Source: a virus
IMG/VR virus record: IMGVR_UViG_3300021420_000104
Coordinates: 1 to 28,186 of that record
Direction: 5' to 3' (one strand)
DNA length: 28,186 nt
Part shown: piece after piece, positions 1-8,234 of the stretch
Layout of the letters: each line of letters starts with the position of its first letter
How positions within the stretch are numbered: the stretch's first letter is position 1
Made by a program: the position numbers and the translations under genes
The notes under the pieces: generated by a model
Told to the model about the DNA's origin: nothing
What the model saw: the letters and a program-made list of their open reading frames with translations, nothing else
Database searches by the model: none

Positions 1-2192
1 GCCTCCGCATAATTCTTGGTATCGTATTGCGGATTGATCTGCCGCGCCCGGTTCATGATCGCCATGCCGACCGGCGTGATCGCCTTGAACTGCGAGATCG
101 GCGGCTGGTCGTAGTTCGCAATTGCCTTTGCGGTCGATTCGATCATCGTATCGTCGGCCTCACCCATCTGCGAAGTGTCGACCGGCTTGTGGGTAGCTGG
201 ATCGACCCACGAGCCCGTCTTCTGATCGAGCACGCCAAAGACCGGCTGACCATACAGATTGCGGCCAATCTGCTGCGGCTTCTTCATCTCGAACTGCTGA
301 TACGGCGTCGACTTGGTGAACTGATCTTGATGAAACTGTGCTTCCTGCGCCAGCTTCTTCGCCGATTGGTCGATCGACTGCTGGCCCTGAAACTCCTTCA
401 TGCCCTGCTGGAAACCGCCGGCAAAACCCTGCGGCGTGAACGCGCTTAGGCTTGCCTGTAGCAGCGCTGCGTATGGCGACTTGAGGAAACCCGCAAGGCT
501 CTTTCCGCTGTCAGGGGTGCTCGGTGGTGCGCCCGGGGTCGTCGCCGTGTCTGCGGATGGTTGCGCCGCAGCCGGCGCCGCTCCGGGCGTGCCAGCTCCT
601 GCCGTTGGAGCGGCGCCAGGCGGTGACGTACTGTCGGCGGTCGCAGTCGCTGCCGCGGTCGTGGGGTTGCCGCTGGCATCGACGCCAGCGGACACATCCG
701 GAAGCGGCGTGCTATCGCGCCAGGCCTGCGTCGCCTCGGCGCTCGGCATCCGCATCGGATTGAACGGCGTGCCGCTTGGATAAGCCTGCCCCATATCCGG
801 AGTCATGCCGGTCCCGCCGAGCGCGTTGATAGGCGCGTTGTCGGGGCCGGCGGTCAGGAAGCTCGGATAGCGATCACCGAACAGAGCCGGCGTCGTGTCA
901 GGATCGCCGCTCTCCGCAAGGCCATAGGCGGTAGGCGGCGCGTATGGCGTGCCGCCTGTATCGAACGCCTGGTAAGGCTGATTAACCGCGCCACCGCGGT
1001 TGTCGCCTTCCATGAAATCTTGCAAGGCGTCCTGCGCCGAATTGCTCATGCCAAGGAAGTTTTGGCCGCCGCTGCCGCTAAGCTGATTGGCCGTTAGCCC
1101 CCCAAGGCCGCCGCTGTTGCTGCCCTTACCGGTGCTGCCGGTCTGCGGCTGCATGTTCGGCTGCTGCGCATTCAGGTTGAGCGTCGGCGTGTTCGGGTGC
1201 GAAGCCGTCAGGCTCTCTTGCGGAATGATGTTCATCGCATCGACATTGATCGGCTGATCGTCCAATCCCGTTGGCAGGCTATAAGGCGCGCCGCCGGCCG
1301 CGAAGGCGAAAGGATTCGCCGAGCCGCCCCGCGAATACCCGACCACACCGCCAGAACCCTTTCCTCCGAGGTAGCTGCCGATCGAGGCGGCCGAGCCGGC
1401 GCCGCCGAGAATTTGCGAAAACAGGCTCGGGTTGTACTGCGATTGCGTTTGGCCAACGCCCTGCGTGGTGCCGCCCAAGGCTGGCGCCAAAGCTCCCGTG
1501 ATCCCCGCATTGAACTGCGCCTGCTGATACGGGAAGGCAGCCTGAGCCAATTGCTGCTGATAGGGCGCGTTGAGCTGGGCTTGCTGAAGCTGTTGCTGCA
1601 GTCCACCCGTGCCGAGCTGGGCTTGCGCGCCAGTAAGCTGCGAGTTGAGAACGTTGGTTCCCAGGCCCTGCATCGAGTTGCCCGCACCAAGCAACGCCTG
1701 CTGCTGCGTCTGCGCCGCCTGCTGCGCCTGGCCGTAGAGACCGGCATAGGTCTGGCCAGCCGCGAGCCCTTGCTGATTGGCGAGATCGGCTTGGCCGACC
1801 GCGATACGATCGGCGCCGACGCCGCCGGCCGCCTGCGTCAGGCTGCCCGTGTTCTGCGCGTTCTGCTCGCCGAAGATGTTCTGCATCTGCGACGTGACGG
1901 CGCTGGCCATCGGGTTATAGAACGCCGCGACGTTCGGCTGCTGTGCGGCCTGCCCGTAAAGGCTTTGCGCCTGATTGTAATAAGGCTGCGCCGAGCCCTG
2001 CGCATTGTTGACGTTCTGGAACGCCGAGAGCTGATCCTGCGAGAAGCCGGCAACAGGCGCTTGTGGGATATTAAATGGCAGGCTGGCAGCCGACTGCCCC
2101 TGGTTGAGTGCGTTCTGGATGTAACCAGCGCCGGTTGGCGCGTAGTTCTGCGACTGCGCGGTGTTGGTGGTCTGTGTGCCCTTGGCGCCCAT
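1..2192 (-). CDS. Gln-rich virion protein, probable DNA-ejection/internal protein (partial)
   Basis: The frame is open from ATG at 2192 to position 1 (730 codons, no stop; I checked every codon), so the C terminus lies outside the window. Residues 1 to about 300 are very rich in Gln, Ala, Gly and Asn, with many short YGQAQQ- and QQQL-like runs. A Pro/Ala/Thr-rich linker follows, near residues 490-560. The last visible residues, around MNRARQINPQYDTKNY, match a motif I recall from uncharacterised podophage virion proteins. Its place at the end of the virion block and its low-complexity, helix-prone N-terminal half fit an internal or DNA-ejection protein, but this role is inferred. The start overlaps the upstream acetyltransferase stop (TAATG). 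No signal peptide or membrane segment is apparent. Confidence 0.75.
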   Translation of the reverse strand, partial: MGAKGTQTTNTAQSQNYAPTGAGYIQNALNQGQSAASLPFNIPQAPVAGFSQDQLSAFQNVNNAQGSAQPYYNQAQSLYGQAAQQPNVAAFYNPMASAVTSQMQNIFGEQNAQNTGSLTQAAGGVGADRIAVGQADLANQQGLAAGQTYAGLYGQAQQAAQTQQQALLGAGNSMQGLGTNVLNSQLTGAQAQLGTGGLQQQLQQAQLNAPYQQQLAQAAFPYQQAQFNAGITGALAPALGGTTQGVGQTQSQYNPSLFSQILGGAGSAASIGSYLGGKGSGGVVGYSRGGSANPFAFAAGGAPYSLPTGLDDQPINVDAMNIIPQESLTASHPNTPTLNLNAQQPNMQPQTGSTGKGSNSGGLGGLTANQLSGSGGQNFLGMSNSAQDALQDFMEGDNRGGAVNQPYQAFDTGGTPYAPPTAYGLAESGDPDTTPALFGDRYPSFLTAGPDNAPINALGGTGMTPDMGQAYPSGTPFNPMRMPSAEATQAWRDSTPLPDVSAGVDASGNPTTAAATATADSTSPPGAAPTAGAGTPGAAPAAAQPSADTATTPGAPPSTPDSGKSLAGFLKSPYAALLQASLSAFTPQGFAGGFQQGMKEFQGQQSIDQSAKKLAQEAQFHQDQFTKSTPYQQFEMKKPQQIGRNLYGQPVFGVLDQKTGSWVDPATHKPVDTSQMGEADDTMIESTAKAIANYDQPPISQFKAITPVGMAIMNRARQINPQYDTKNYAE

Positions 2193-2704
2193 TACGCGAA
2201 CGCGGCGCTTGACGCGCTCGTGCTCCCCTTGCCGCCGTACAGGAAGAAGGCGCCGACCGGCTCAAGCATGCGGCGATAGAGCCGGACCTTGGCCTCGGTG
2301 CGCTCGGTGGAGATGATGCCGGTGACCAGCGGAATGCCGATCTTGTCGCTCTGGTTTTTCATCCAGTCGATCAGCACGCGCGCGTGGCTGGATTGGCGGC
2401 ACTCGGGATCGACGTAGACGATGAACTCTTCGAGGTGCCGGTCGTGCGAGTACCAATAGGTACCGATAGTCACGAACACGAGCGCTTCGAGCTTGCCGAC
2501 ATCGCCGATCACGCCGATCGCACCACGCGGCCCGGTGTCCCATTCCGGGATCAGATCAGGACGCAAGGCACGCGCCAGAAACCAGTCAACCTTCTCCGGC
2601 GCGAGGCTGAACTTGCCATTCTCGCGATGGCCCTGCAGGAACAGCCGCCAGATTTCGGTGTGATCCGCCGGCTTGGCGATGCGAACGATCGACGGGCAGG
2701 TCAT
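2192..2704 (-). CDS. GNAT-family acetyltransferase in the virion block
   Basis: A 170-residue protein with the GNAT fold order. There is a central strand pair (ALVFVTIGTYW, then HLEEFIVYVDPECRQS), a helix with SSHARVLIDWMK in the acetyl-CoA-binding position, and a C-terminal TEAKVRLYRRMLEPVGAFFLY typical of GNATs found in many phage structural clusters. Substrate is unknown; acetylation of a virion or host protein is a guess. I chose ATG at 2704, which overlaps the stop of the small membrane gene (TAATG); a TTG two codons upstream is less likely. Its own stop overlaps the next start in the same way, so it is translationally coupled on both sides. Confidence 0.8.
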   Translation of the reverse strand: MTCPSIVRIAKPADHTEIWRLFLQGHRENGKFSLAPEKVDWFLARALRPDLIPEWDTGPRGAIGVIGDVGKLEALVFVTIGTYWYSHDRHLEEFIVYVDPECRQSSHARVLIDWMKNQSDKIGIPLVTGIISTERTEAKVRLYRRMLEPVGAFFLYGGKGSTSASSAAFA

Positions 2705-2829
2705 TACCAAACCCTGTGCCAGCGACCGTCGGCGACATGCCCATTCTCAACCTTGTGGCAATCGCAGCCGCCGTAGACGAGCAGCACGTACATTGCGAAG
2801 AGGACGGGTGGCAGAAGAAGCAGACTCAT
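2704..2829 (-). CDS. small membrane protein, 41 residues
   Basis: A 41-residue protein whose first 20 residues form one hydrophobic segment (LLLLPPVLFAMYVLLVYGG), followed by CDC and a short polar tail rich in His and Trp. The ATG at 2829 has a good Shine-Dalgarno sequence, AGAAGGA, about 7 nt upstream, inside the end of the previous gene. The stop overlaps the acetyltransferase start. It could be a single-pass inner-membrane protein or have a Cys-anchored tail. Position and size are compatible with a lysis accessory such as a holin, but nothing specific supports that, so I leave the function open. A longer in-frame start at 2901 was rejected because it lies within the upstream gene and lacks the strong ribosome site. 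Confidence 0.65.
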   Translation of the reverse strand: MSLLLLPPVLFAMYVLLVYGGCDCHKVENGHVADGRWHRVW

Positions 2830-2831
2830 GT

Positions 2832-3467
2832 TCAATCCTTCTTCGGCGGCTTGAGTTTCTTGAGGGTCTTGATGTGCTCCTCGCGGGTATCGAGCACCCA
2901 CTGGTCGAGCGCCTTGTGCCCATGCTTGAGGCTGCCGAACTTCTGAATGATCTTCTCGGGCGGGATCACGATCTCGCCGCCGGCCGCAATGATCGGCGTT
3001 GGCTTGCCGGCATGCTCGGCGCCGCCGCGAGCAGACATGTTGCGCGGCCGTGGCGTGAGATTGCCTAGATGCGGGATTTGCGGACGTGCGGCGTGCAACG
3101 GCATCTGCTGCGAGCCGTAAGGTCCCATCTTGAACATCTTGTTGACGATGTTCGCGCCGGCCAGCGAATTGCCCTGCCCTAGCGCAGCGACATGATCTGC
3201 CGGCAGCACATAGGCGCCGCCGGAGACTGAGATCGGCAGCTTGTCCGTTCTTCCGGGGACCGGCGAATGCAGGAAGCCCTGATGCGTCTGTGCGCGGAAA
3301 GCGTTCTTCTCGTAGAAAGTCGGCGTTACGCCGCCAGCGGCGTGGCCGTACTTACGCGCATTGGAAAGCGCAGCCGCGACCGCTTGCTTCTGCGGATGGC
3401 CAGCGTGGACCATCTCGGAAATGTTCTGTGAGACAGCCTCGCGGCTGCCTGACTTGATAAGCGGCAT
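2832..3467 (-). CDS. conserved phage protein, function unknown
   Basis: A 211-residue protein. The N terminus (MPLIKSGSREAVSQNISEM, then GHPQKQAVAAALSNAR) is a widespread phage sequence of unknown function. Later segments ISVSGGAYVLPADHVAALGQ and IIAAGGEIVIPPEKI are two Gly-rich repeats of similar design (GGxYVLPAD versus GGEIVIPPE), also seen in related phage proteins. A lysine-rich tail ends in KPPKKD. No enzyme motif was recognised. The start is firm because MPLIKSGS is the conserved beginning, yet there is no Shine-Dalgarno sequence: palindrome A lies only 4 nt upstream and the ATG is part of its arm. It opens the last minus-strand unit. Confidence 0.75.
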   Translation of the reverse strand: MPLIKSGSREAVSQNISEMVHAGHPQKQAVAAALSNARKYGHAAGGVTPTFYEKNAFRAQTHQGFLHSPVPGRTDKLPISVSGGAYVLPADHVAALGQGNSLAGANIVNKMFKMGPYGSQQMPLHAARPQIPHLGNLTPRPRNMSARGGAEHAGKPTPIIAAGGEIVIPPEKIIQKFGSLKHGHKALDQWVLDTREEHIKTLKKLKPPKKD

Positions 3468-3502
3468 GAAATGAACATACGCTCATTTCTTGTGTCGCGC
3501 AA
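3468..3502 (-). promoter_or_regulatory. palindrome A, operator-like element
   Basis: Core at 3472-3485: TGAAC-ATAC-GCTCA on the plus strand. On the coding strand the left arm is CAAGAAATGAGC and the right arm GTTCATTTCATG, matching at 11 of 12 positions if one G-U pair is allowed. It fills the 35-bp gap between the collar gene stop and the next start, and the right arm ends in the start codon itself. One of six copies (A-F). Operator, promoter or RNA hairpin cannot be told apart from sequence alone. Confidence 0.7.
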
Positions 3503-4420
3503 TTAGGCGGCGCGGATCAACGTCAAGCCGTGCACCAAGAGCGGCGGCAGGTTCTGCCCGCCACCGCCGCCGGCCCCTGCATTGTTCACCGTGACGGTGA
3601 TGCCAGTGGCCGCACCGCCGGTCGTTCCGCCAGTATCGCCATATTGCGGATTGCCCGAACCGGCCAAGCCTGTAGCCGCCGCCAGGCCTGCCGCCACGAA
3701 GGCGCTATGAGCGTGGGTCGGGTCGTTCACGGTCGCGGTGTTTGCGTGCGAGTGCGACTGCAGGAATTGATCGCCGCCCCCGGTGAAGATCGTATTGCCC
3801 GTAACGACGCTGGTGTTGCGGCCGGTTCCCTGGTCGAGGGCAAATCGAGTGCGTCCTCTCGTATCCGGGAGCGTGGTGCCCCCCAGGATCGCGGCGAGCA
3901 TGGGATAGGTCCCAGCCGAAAATGTTCCGGCCGCGCAATTGAGCCACGGCGGCACGGTGCAGCCGGTAACCCAGTTTGGAACGGAAGAGCCGGCATAATC
4001 CCAATATGTGCCGACGCGGCCCATGTTCTTGTATTTGAGATTGGTGCCGTCGTTGATGACGTCAATGATCTCGCCGGGCGGACAGCAGATGACCTGGCCG
4101 CCGGTCGCCGTCGTTTCCAGCGTGATGGTGAACGCGCTCGATCCCGTGCACAGATGCTGAATCTCGTAGCTCTTGGTGAAGCTAGTCGGGAACGTGATGG
4201 TCACCGAGCCCGTCAGCGTCGAGTTGAATGTGATCTGCTTGTTCTGGAACTGCCCGGCGTTCAGAACGACATTGGAGTTGTTGAGCGGGATGGTCGCGAT
4301 CCCTCCGAGAAGAAGGTCGAGCAACGTCGTATTGCCGTTGACAGGCGTGTCCCAGGTGCCGACGTCGTCGCCACGGGCCGGCTCGGTTAATTGGACATTC
4401 GGGGTGAAGCTAGCAACCAT
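3503..4420 (-). CDS. tail fibre/collar-domain protein
   Basis: A 305-residue protein. Residues 11-40 (LTEPARGDDVGTWDTPVNGN) form the usual N-terminal attachment-like segment of small phage tail proteins. The middle is beta-rich with many Thr and Ser. Residues 184-201 (LPDTRGRTRFALDQGTGR) and the His pairs at 220-239 (QSHSHANT, PTHAHS) are hallmarks of the phage collar/microcystin-dependent-protein family, in which His residues may bind metal in a trimer. The Gly-rich C terminus ending in PPLLVHGLTLIRAA matches the family ending. It probably forms a distal tail tip or short fibre contacting the host. ATG at 4420 has AGGTGA 5 nt upstream. It ends the unit that starts at palindrome B. Confidence 0.8.
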   Translation of the reverse strand: MVASFTPNVQLTEPARGDDVGTWDTPVNGNTTLLDLLLGGIATIPLNNSNVVLNAGQFQNKQITFNSTLTGSVTITFPTSFTKSYEIQHLCTGSSAFTITLETTATGGQVICCPPGEIIDVINDGTNLKYKNMGRVGTYWDYAGSSVPNWVTGCTVPPWLNCAAGTFSAGTYPMLAAILGGTTLPDTRGRTRFALDQGTGRNTSVVTGNTIFTGGGDQFLQSHSHANTATVNDPTHAHSAFVAAGLAAATGLAGSGNPQYGDTGGTTGGAATGITVTVNNAGAGGGGGQNLPPLLVHGLTLIRAA

Positions 4421-4427
4421 GTGTCAC

Positions 4428-4655
4428 CTATTGCGGATAGAAGGGCATCTTGACGGTCGGGCCGGAAGACAGTGTCACCAGCAAGAAGCCGGTCGCTTCG
4501 GATGACGTGAACGTAACTGTCCCAAGCGTTGCCGGAGCCCCGGTGGAAACCGTCGTTACCTGCGGAAAGACCGCCTTGATCGTCGTGTTCAGCGTCTGGA
4601 TCGCCTGCACGCCCTGCTGCAGCGTTCCGAGAATGTCGCTCAGTCCAATGCTCAT
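4428..4655 (-). CDS. small virion-cluster protein, 75 residues
   Basis: A 75-residue protein beginning MSIGLSDILGTLQQGVQAIQ. It has a helical N-terminal half and a beta-prone C-terminal half (GTVTFTSSEATGFLLVTL). No enzyme motif is seen. The start at 4655 is strongly supported by AGGAGGT six nt upstream, the best ribosome site in this block; a longer reading from 4682 is unlikely. The gene sits between the large tail protein and the collar fibre, with a 7-nt gap to the latter, so a fibre-associated or assembly role is a reasonable inference. Confidence 0.7.
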   Translation of the reverse strand: MSIGLSDILGTLQQGVQAIQTLNTTIKAVFPQVTTVSTGAPATLGTVTFTSSEATGFLLVTLSSGPTVKMPFYPQ

Positions 4656-4659
4656 ATGA

Positions 4660-6696
4660 TTACCTCCTGCCCGACGTTCCAAAGCGGAAGCGGATGCGGC
4701 CGATGCGCCAGAACTCGCTCGATGAATTGCTCTGGATGAAAGCCGAGAGCAGCCGGTTGCGGATGCGGCAATTGATGAACTCGGTGGTCGAGGTCACCGT
4801 ATACGGGCCATAGATCGTCGGCGCATCGCCGGGGTAGTTGACTCCGAAGAAGGTGATGTTGATCGAGGCATTCGGCGAAGCGGAACGGATTCCGAAGATG
4901 AAGTCAGGGATGATCAGATCGACGAACGGAATCTCCTCGCCCTCGGCAATCGTGAAGTAGCCGGTCTGGAATGCCGGGCTGCCGGCACCCGTGAGTGACG
5001 TGCCGGTCTCGTGCTGCACAATCTGGCCAAAGTTATCGACACCTAGCGGCATGCCAAGGACAGAAACGTCGGTCCACGCCGTTCTGGTCATGGTGCCGTA
5101 GTCCCACTCGTATTCGCTGCCCTCGATGTGAACCTTGACGTAGCTATCGTTCTCACCGGCCGTATTGGCGGACGGATAGAACCATGCGGCCTCGTTGAAA
5201 GCGGAATTGATTGCGACGCGAATCTTGCTCTGGTTCACGACCGACAAGTTCTGGAACACCTGGTCCCACACGCTGCACGGCAGCGGTACGACACCATTGC
5301 TGCCGATGCTGTAGAAGTTATTGATGCCGATCCACAACGGGTTGCCCGCGAGAACGCCGCAGGCATGCGAAGACAGCCAGCCGCAACCCGTGCCGACGCG
5401 GGTGAAGTTGAAGATGACCACACCGCCGACATAGGTCATCGTCCAGACGTCGATGTCGGTCGAGATCAGCGCGTATTGTGGGCATTGGATGCCGCCGACG
5501 ACCTGCGATCCAGTCGGAATGCGGAACGAGCCCGCGGTGGTCTGATTGGTGACGGCCCAATTGGTGTAGTCGCCGGCATTCGACCAGCGCACTGTCAATT
5601 GATCCTGAACCCCGGTCGATTGCACGCTGCGCCATGCGACCAGAATCTGCTGCGGCATCGAGACAAAGATGCCGCCATTGAAGAATGGCGCTTGGTTGAT
5701 GACCTGCGCGTTCTGGAAACCGAAGTCCGGCGACCACGCATAGATCGGGCCGTTGGTCGGACACGAGAGAAGAATCTCGCCCCAGTTGTCTTGCGTCCAA
5801 TCAGTCGCCGTGATCGGCGGTGCCGGAACGCCGGCCTGTGCCGTTCCGATGCCGAAGCCGCCGGAGCCGAAGCCGCCAGCGCCGAAGCCCTGTGCGGGCT
5901 GGGTCGGGCCAAGCGTCACGTAATAGACAATCTGCGCATCGCCGCCGTTCATGGTGGCGGTTGCCGTGGTGCTCGCCTGCGTAACCGCGTTGATCGTGAA
6001 GTTGGTCGAGTCGAGGATCGTGGCGATCTGGTACTTGCCCTGAACGATGATCGGCTGACTCGTTCCGATCGTTGTCGGCGCGATGAACTGCTCGAATAGC
6101 CCTGTGATTTTCTGGAAGTTGTTGTTCGGCAAAGTGACCGTAATTGCCGCCGTGCCCGATGATGTCGAGAACACGGGTAGAATGCCCGACGCATTGACGG
6201 TTGCATTCGAGACCGAGGAAAGCAGGATCGTATAGATCGTCGAGCCGCCAACCGTGTTGATTGGGTAGGCGCCGTTCAACAGCCAGCCGCCGATTGCGAT
6301 CGGCGTGTTCAGGTAGATCGTATTGAACAGGCTCGCGTTGGCGTTGGGATCGACAATGGTAACCAGATTGGTTCCAGTCGAGATCGAGAAGTTCGGTACC
6401 GGGTTGGTTGTGACCGTCTGCGGCGTGATGTCCTGCAACGAGCCGGTCGTGATAACCGCTAGCTGCGCCGTTCCCGCGACTGCTAGATGCTGGTTACCAT
6501 TGATGTCCTGCCACGGGTGAAGATCGCGCACCGTGGAGTTGACGGTGAAGTTGACATAGTTCTGCCAGCCGCCAAGCGTCTGGATCATACCTTCCTTGTA
6601 GCGGATGGTCTGCGATTGCGAGACGCCGGCCTGGTTTGCCGAGAGCGTCTTCTGGGTGTCGACACCCGGATTGAGTTGAACAGCGCCCCAGGGCAT
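4660..6696 (-). CDS. large virion/tail protein (nozzle or stopper candidate)
   Basis: A 678-residue protein starting MPWGAVQLNPGVDTQ, with SANQAGVSQSQTIRYKEGMI and TLGGWQNY just after. This start pattern (a genome-end protein that counts rows of arguments in virion structure) is common in podophage tail genes of unknown detail. The rest is almost entirely beta-rich, with repeated Thr/Asn/Ser stretches, a Gly-rich loop (QGFGAGGFGSGGFGIGTAQ, near residue 270) and Trp/Tyr-containing blades (WDYGTMTRTAW) that suggest a propeller or large beta-sandwich. By position next to the adaptor gene it may be the tail nozzle. The ATG overlaps the adaptor stop (ATGA). I recognise the family only as virion-associated; the nozzle role is inferred. 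Confidence 0.65.
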   Translation of the reverse strand: MPWGAVQLNPGVDTQKTLSANQAGVSQSQTIRYKEGMIQTLGGWQNYVNFTVNSTVRDLHPWQDINGNQHLAVAGTAQLAVITTGSLQDITPQTVTTNPVPNFSISTGTNLVTIVDPNANASLFNTIYLNTPIAIGGWLLNGAYPINTVGGSTIYTILLSSVSNATVNASGILPVFSTSSGTAAITVTLPNNNFQKITGLFEQFIAPTTIGTSQPIIVQGKYQIATILDSTNFTINAVTQASTTATATMNGGDAQIVYYVTLGPTQPAQGFGAGGFGSGGFGIGTAQAGVPAPPITATDWTQDNWGEILLSCPTNGPIYAWSPDFGFQNAQVINQAPFFNGGIFVSMPQQILVAWRSVQSTGVQDQLTVRWSNAGDYTNWAVTNQTTAGSFRIPTGSQVVGGIQCPQYALISTDIDVWTMTYVGGVVIFNFTRVGTGCGWLSSHACGVLAGNPLWIGINNFYSIGSNGVVPLPCSVWDQVFQNLSVVNQSKIRVAINSAFNEAAWFYPSANTAGENDSYVKVHIEGSEYEWDYGTMTRTAWTDVSVLGMPLGVDNFGQIVQHETGTSLTGAGSPAFQTGYFTIAEGEEIPFVDLIIPDFIFGIRSASPNASINITFFGVNYPGDAPTIYGPYTVTSTTEFINCRIRNRLLSAFIQSNSSSEFWRIGRIRFRFGTSGRR

Positions 6697-7430
6697 CAGG
6701 CCCTCGGCGGTGTTGCGGACGGCGACGGAATCTGTGCCGACCAGGCGACGCTCTGAAACTTCATCCGCAGAGAGTCAACGCTCTGCGATTTGAGAAGATT
6801 ATTATACTGCGTCTCCCAACTCTGTGCCATCTGCGGATTGTCGGTCTGCGCACCGAAGTCGCGCATGAAGCCGCTCGCGAAGATCATGCCGGCCGCCACC
6901 ATCTGCTCCGGCGCATTGAGAGAGAGCCATGTCGTCGGGTTCGATGCTGAAAGCGGCGCCGGTCGGATCGTGGCGATGACCTCGGTGCCGTAGGCTTGAT
7001 CCGGCGTCGGACCGAGCATGATCTCGGTATCCGAGACGCGCGCGAAATATTCCGGCAAGCCGGTGTTCGACGATAGGGCCGAAGGATAGATTGTATCGAC
7101 TACGGCTTTCGAGACTGGCGTCAACGGAATGCGGGTCCCGTTGGACGAGGTTGTCCCTGCCGATGAAAAGAGGTTGACCGTTTCGAGAACAAGCAATGTA
7201 CCCTGCGTCGTCGACAGCGCGATCGTCCGCACGCCGGAGCTGCAGGTCACCGAGGTATCAGTCACCCGCACCGCCGGCAGATCGAGATCGCGCCATAGCC
7301 GGCCTTCGGCATAGTCGATGATGCCGGGCATGATGCCGGCAAAGTTCGTATCGCCGTTGACCAGGATCGTCGACGAAATCACGGTGATCGTTGCAATCTC
7401 CGAAATAAACGATGAGTAGGTAAGGCTCAT
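6696..7430 (-). CDS. portal-tail adaptor (SU10-adaptor / tail-tubular A-like)
   Basis: A 244-residue protein. An N-terminal helical part (IMPGIIDYAEGRLWRDLDLP) is followed by a beta-sandwich, then a C-terminal helical part (LNAPEQMVAAGMIFASGFMR, then QMAQSWETQYNNLLKS). The order helix, beta, TWLSLNAPE, paired helices resembles the adaptor proteins that ring the portal in short-tailed phages (SU10 adaptor or T7 gp11-like). ATG at 7430 has GGGAG close upstream and lies 6 nt after the previous stop. It overlaps the next gene by ATGA, as expected for partners made in fixed ratio. The family assignment comes from the motif pattern, not from a database search. Confidence 0.7.
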   Translation of the reverse strand: MSLTYSSFISEIATITVISSTILVNGDTNFAGIMPGIIDYAEGRLWRDLDLPAVRVTDTSVTCSSGVRTIALSTTQGTLLVLETVNLFSSAGTTSSNGTRIPLTPVSKAVVDTIYPSALSSNTGLPEYFARVSDTEIMLGPTPDQAYGTEVIATIRPAPLSASNPTTWLSLNAPEQMVAAGMIFASGFMRDFGAQTDNPQMAQSWETQYNNLLKSQSVDSLRMKFQSVAWSAQIPSPSATPPRA

Positions 7431-7436
7431 GCTCCC

Positions 7437-8234
7437 TCAGATATCGTTCGGTGCGGCGTCGGAGACGTTGAAGACCGCCTGCGCGATGGCGACAGCCGAG
7501 ATGCCGTCACCCTGCAGAGCGATGCGGTGATATTGGAAGAAGGCGCCGGACGTCGCGTTGGCCGTGATGCTTTCGCCCACGGTGCCTGCCGTGGTGCTCT
7601 GATAGATCGTGGTCCACAACCCGCCGTTGACGCTTCCCTGCAGCATGAAGCCGGTCGGCCCGCTGTTGAGAAACGGCGCATCGTTGGGCGCCGTGATCGT
7701 GAAAGACGAGACCACGTGCGTATTCGCCGCCACGGTCGACGGCAGCGAAATGGACGTGCCGGAGATATCGGCATTCCAATTCTTTCCGACCGTGTTCTGG
7801 AAACTCGAAACCGAAACGGATAGCGCGGCGCACATTTCCGCGCGCTTGTTCGCGGTGCCATTGAAGGCGGCATCGACGCCGGCATTCAGCGTCATATTGC
7901 CGATGTTGCCCGACTGCGGCGGCTGCGGCAGGAAATTGTCCGCCGGGCTGAACAGCAGCGTCGACAGCGGATTGTCCGCGGCGACGTAGTTCTCAGGCCG
8001 CGGATCGGCGATCGGCACCGGATCAGGCGGCAAGACGATGGTGCGGCCCGACTCCTGCGGAATGTCGAGGCAGGTCCGGCAAACTAGAATGCGCAAGTTG
8101 AACAGCCGCGGACCCTGCAGCCAGTCCCATTGCCACTGCAATTCGTCGTGGTTGTAGAGGAAGGCGCAACGATCGCACACGCCAAGTGCGCGCGGTGCTC
8201 TAGCACTGATCTGGGCACGGCCATGCGGTCTCAT
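7437..8234 (-). CDS. zinc-ribbon virion protein
   Basis: A 265-residue protein. The N-terminal domain has four cysteines in two CxxC knuckles, Cys20/Cys23 (VCDRCAF) and Cys52/Cys55 (VCRTCLD), separated by a Trp-rich stretch (LQWQWDWLQGPRLFN), so a zinc ribbon is likely. PPDPVPIADPRPENY follows. This combination is conserved in many phages but has no assigned function. Residues from about 130 to 265 are Ser/Thr/Asn-rich and look like a beta-sandwich. The start at 8234 is set by a four-base overlap with the upstream stop (ATGA); a longer frame starting at 8282 is less likely. It lies between a connector candidate and the adaptor. Confidence 0.7.
   Translation of the reverse strand: MRPHGRAQISARAPRALGVCDRCAFLYNHDELQWQWDWLQGPRLFNLRILVCRTCLDIPQESGRTIVLPPDPVPIADPRPENYVAADNPLSTLLFSPADNFLPQPPQSGNIGNMTLNAGVDAAFNGTANKRAEMCAALSVSVSSFQNTVGKNWNADISGTSISLPSTVAANTHVVSSFTITAPNDAPFLNSGPTGFMLQGSVNGGLWTTIYQSTTAGTVGESITANATSGAFFQYHRIALQGDGISAVAIAQAVFNVSDAAPNDI

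Noticed and set aside
1197-2279. Plus-strand 360-codon open frame
   Set aside because: It is antisense to the Gln-rich gene, whose reversed CTG/CAG codons keep this frame open; no motif.
2826-2834. GTTCA half-site near the small membrane gene
   Set aside because: No matching second arm; it is part of the start and stop context with a normal ribosome site.
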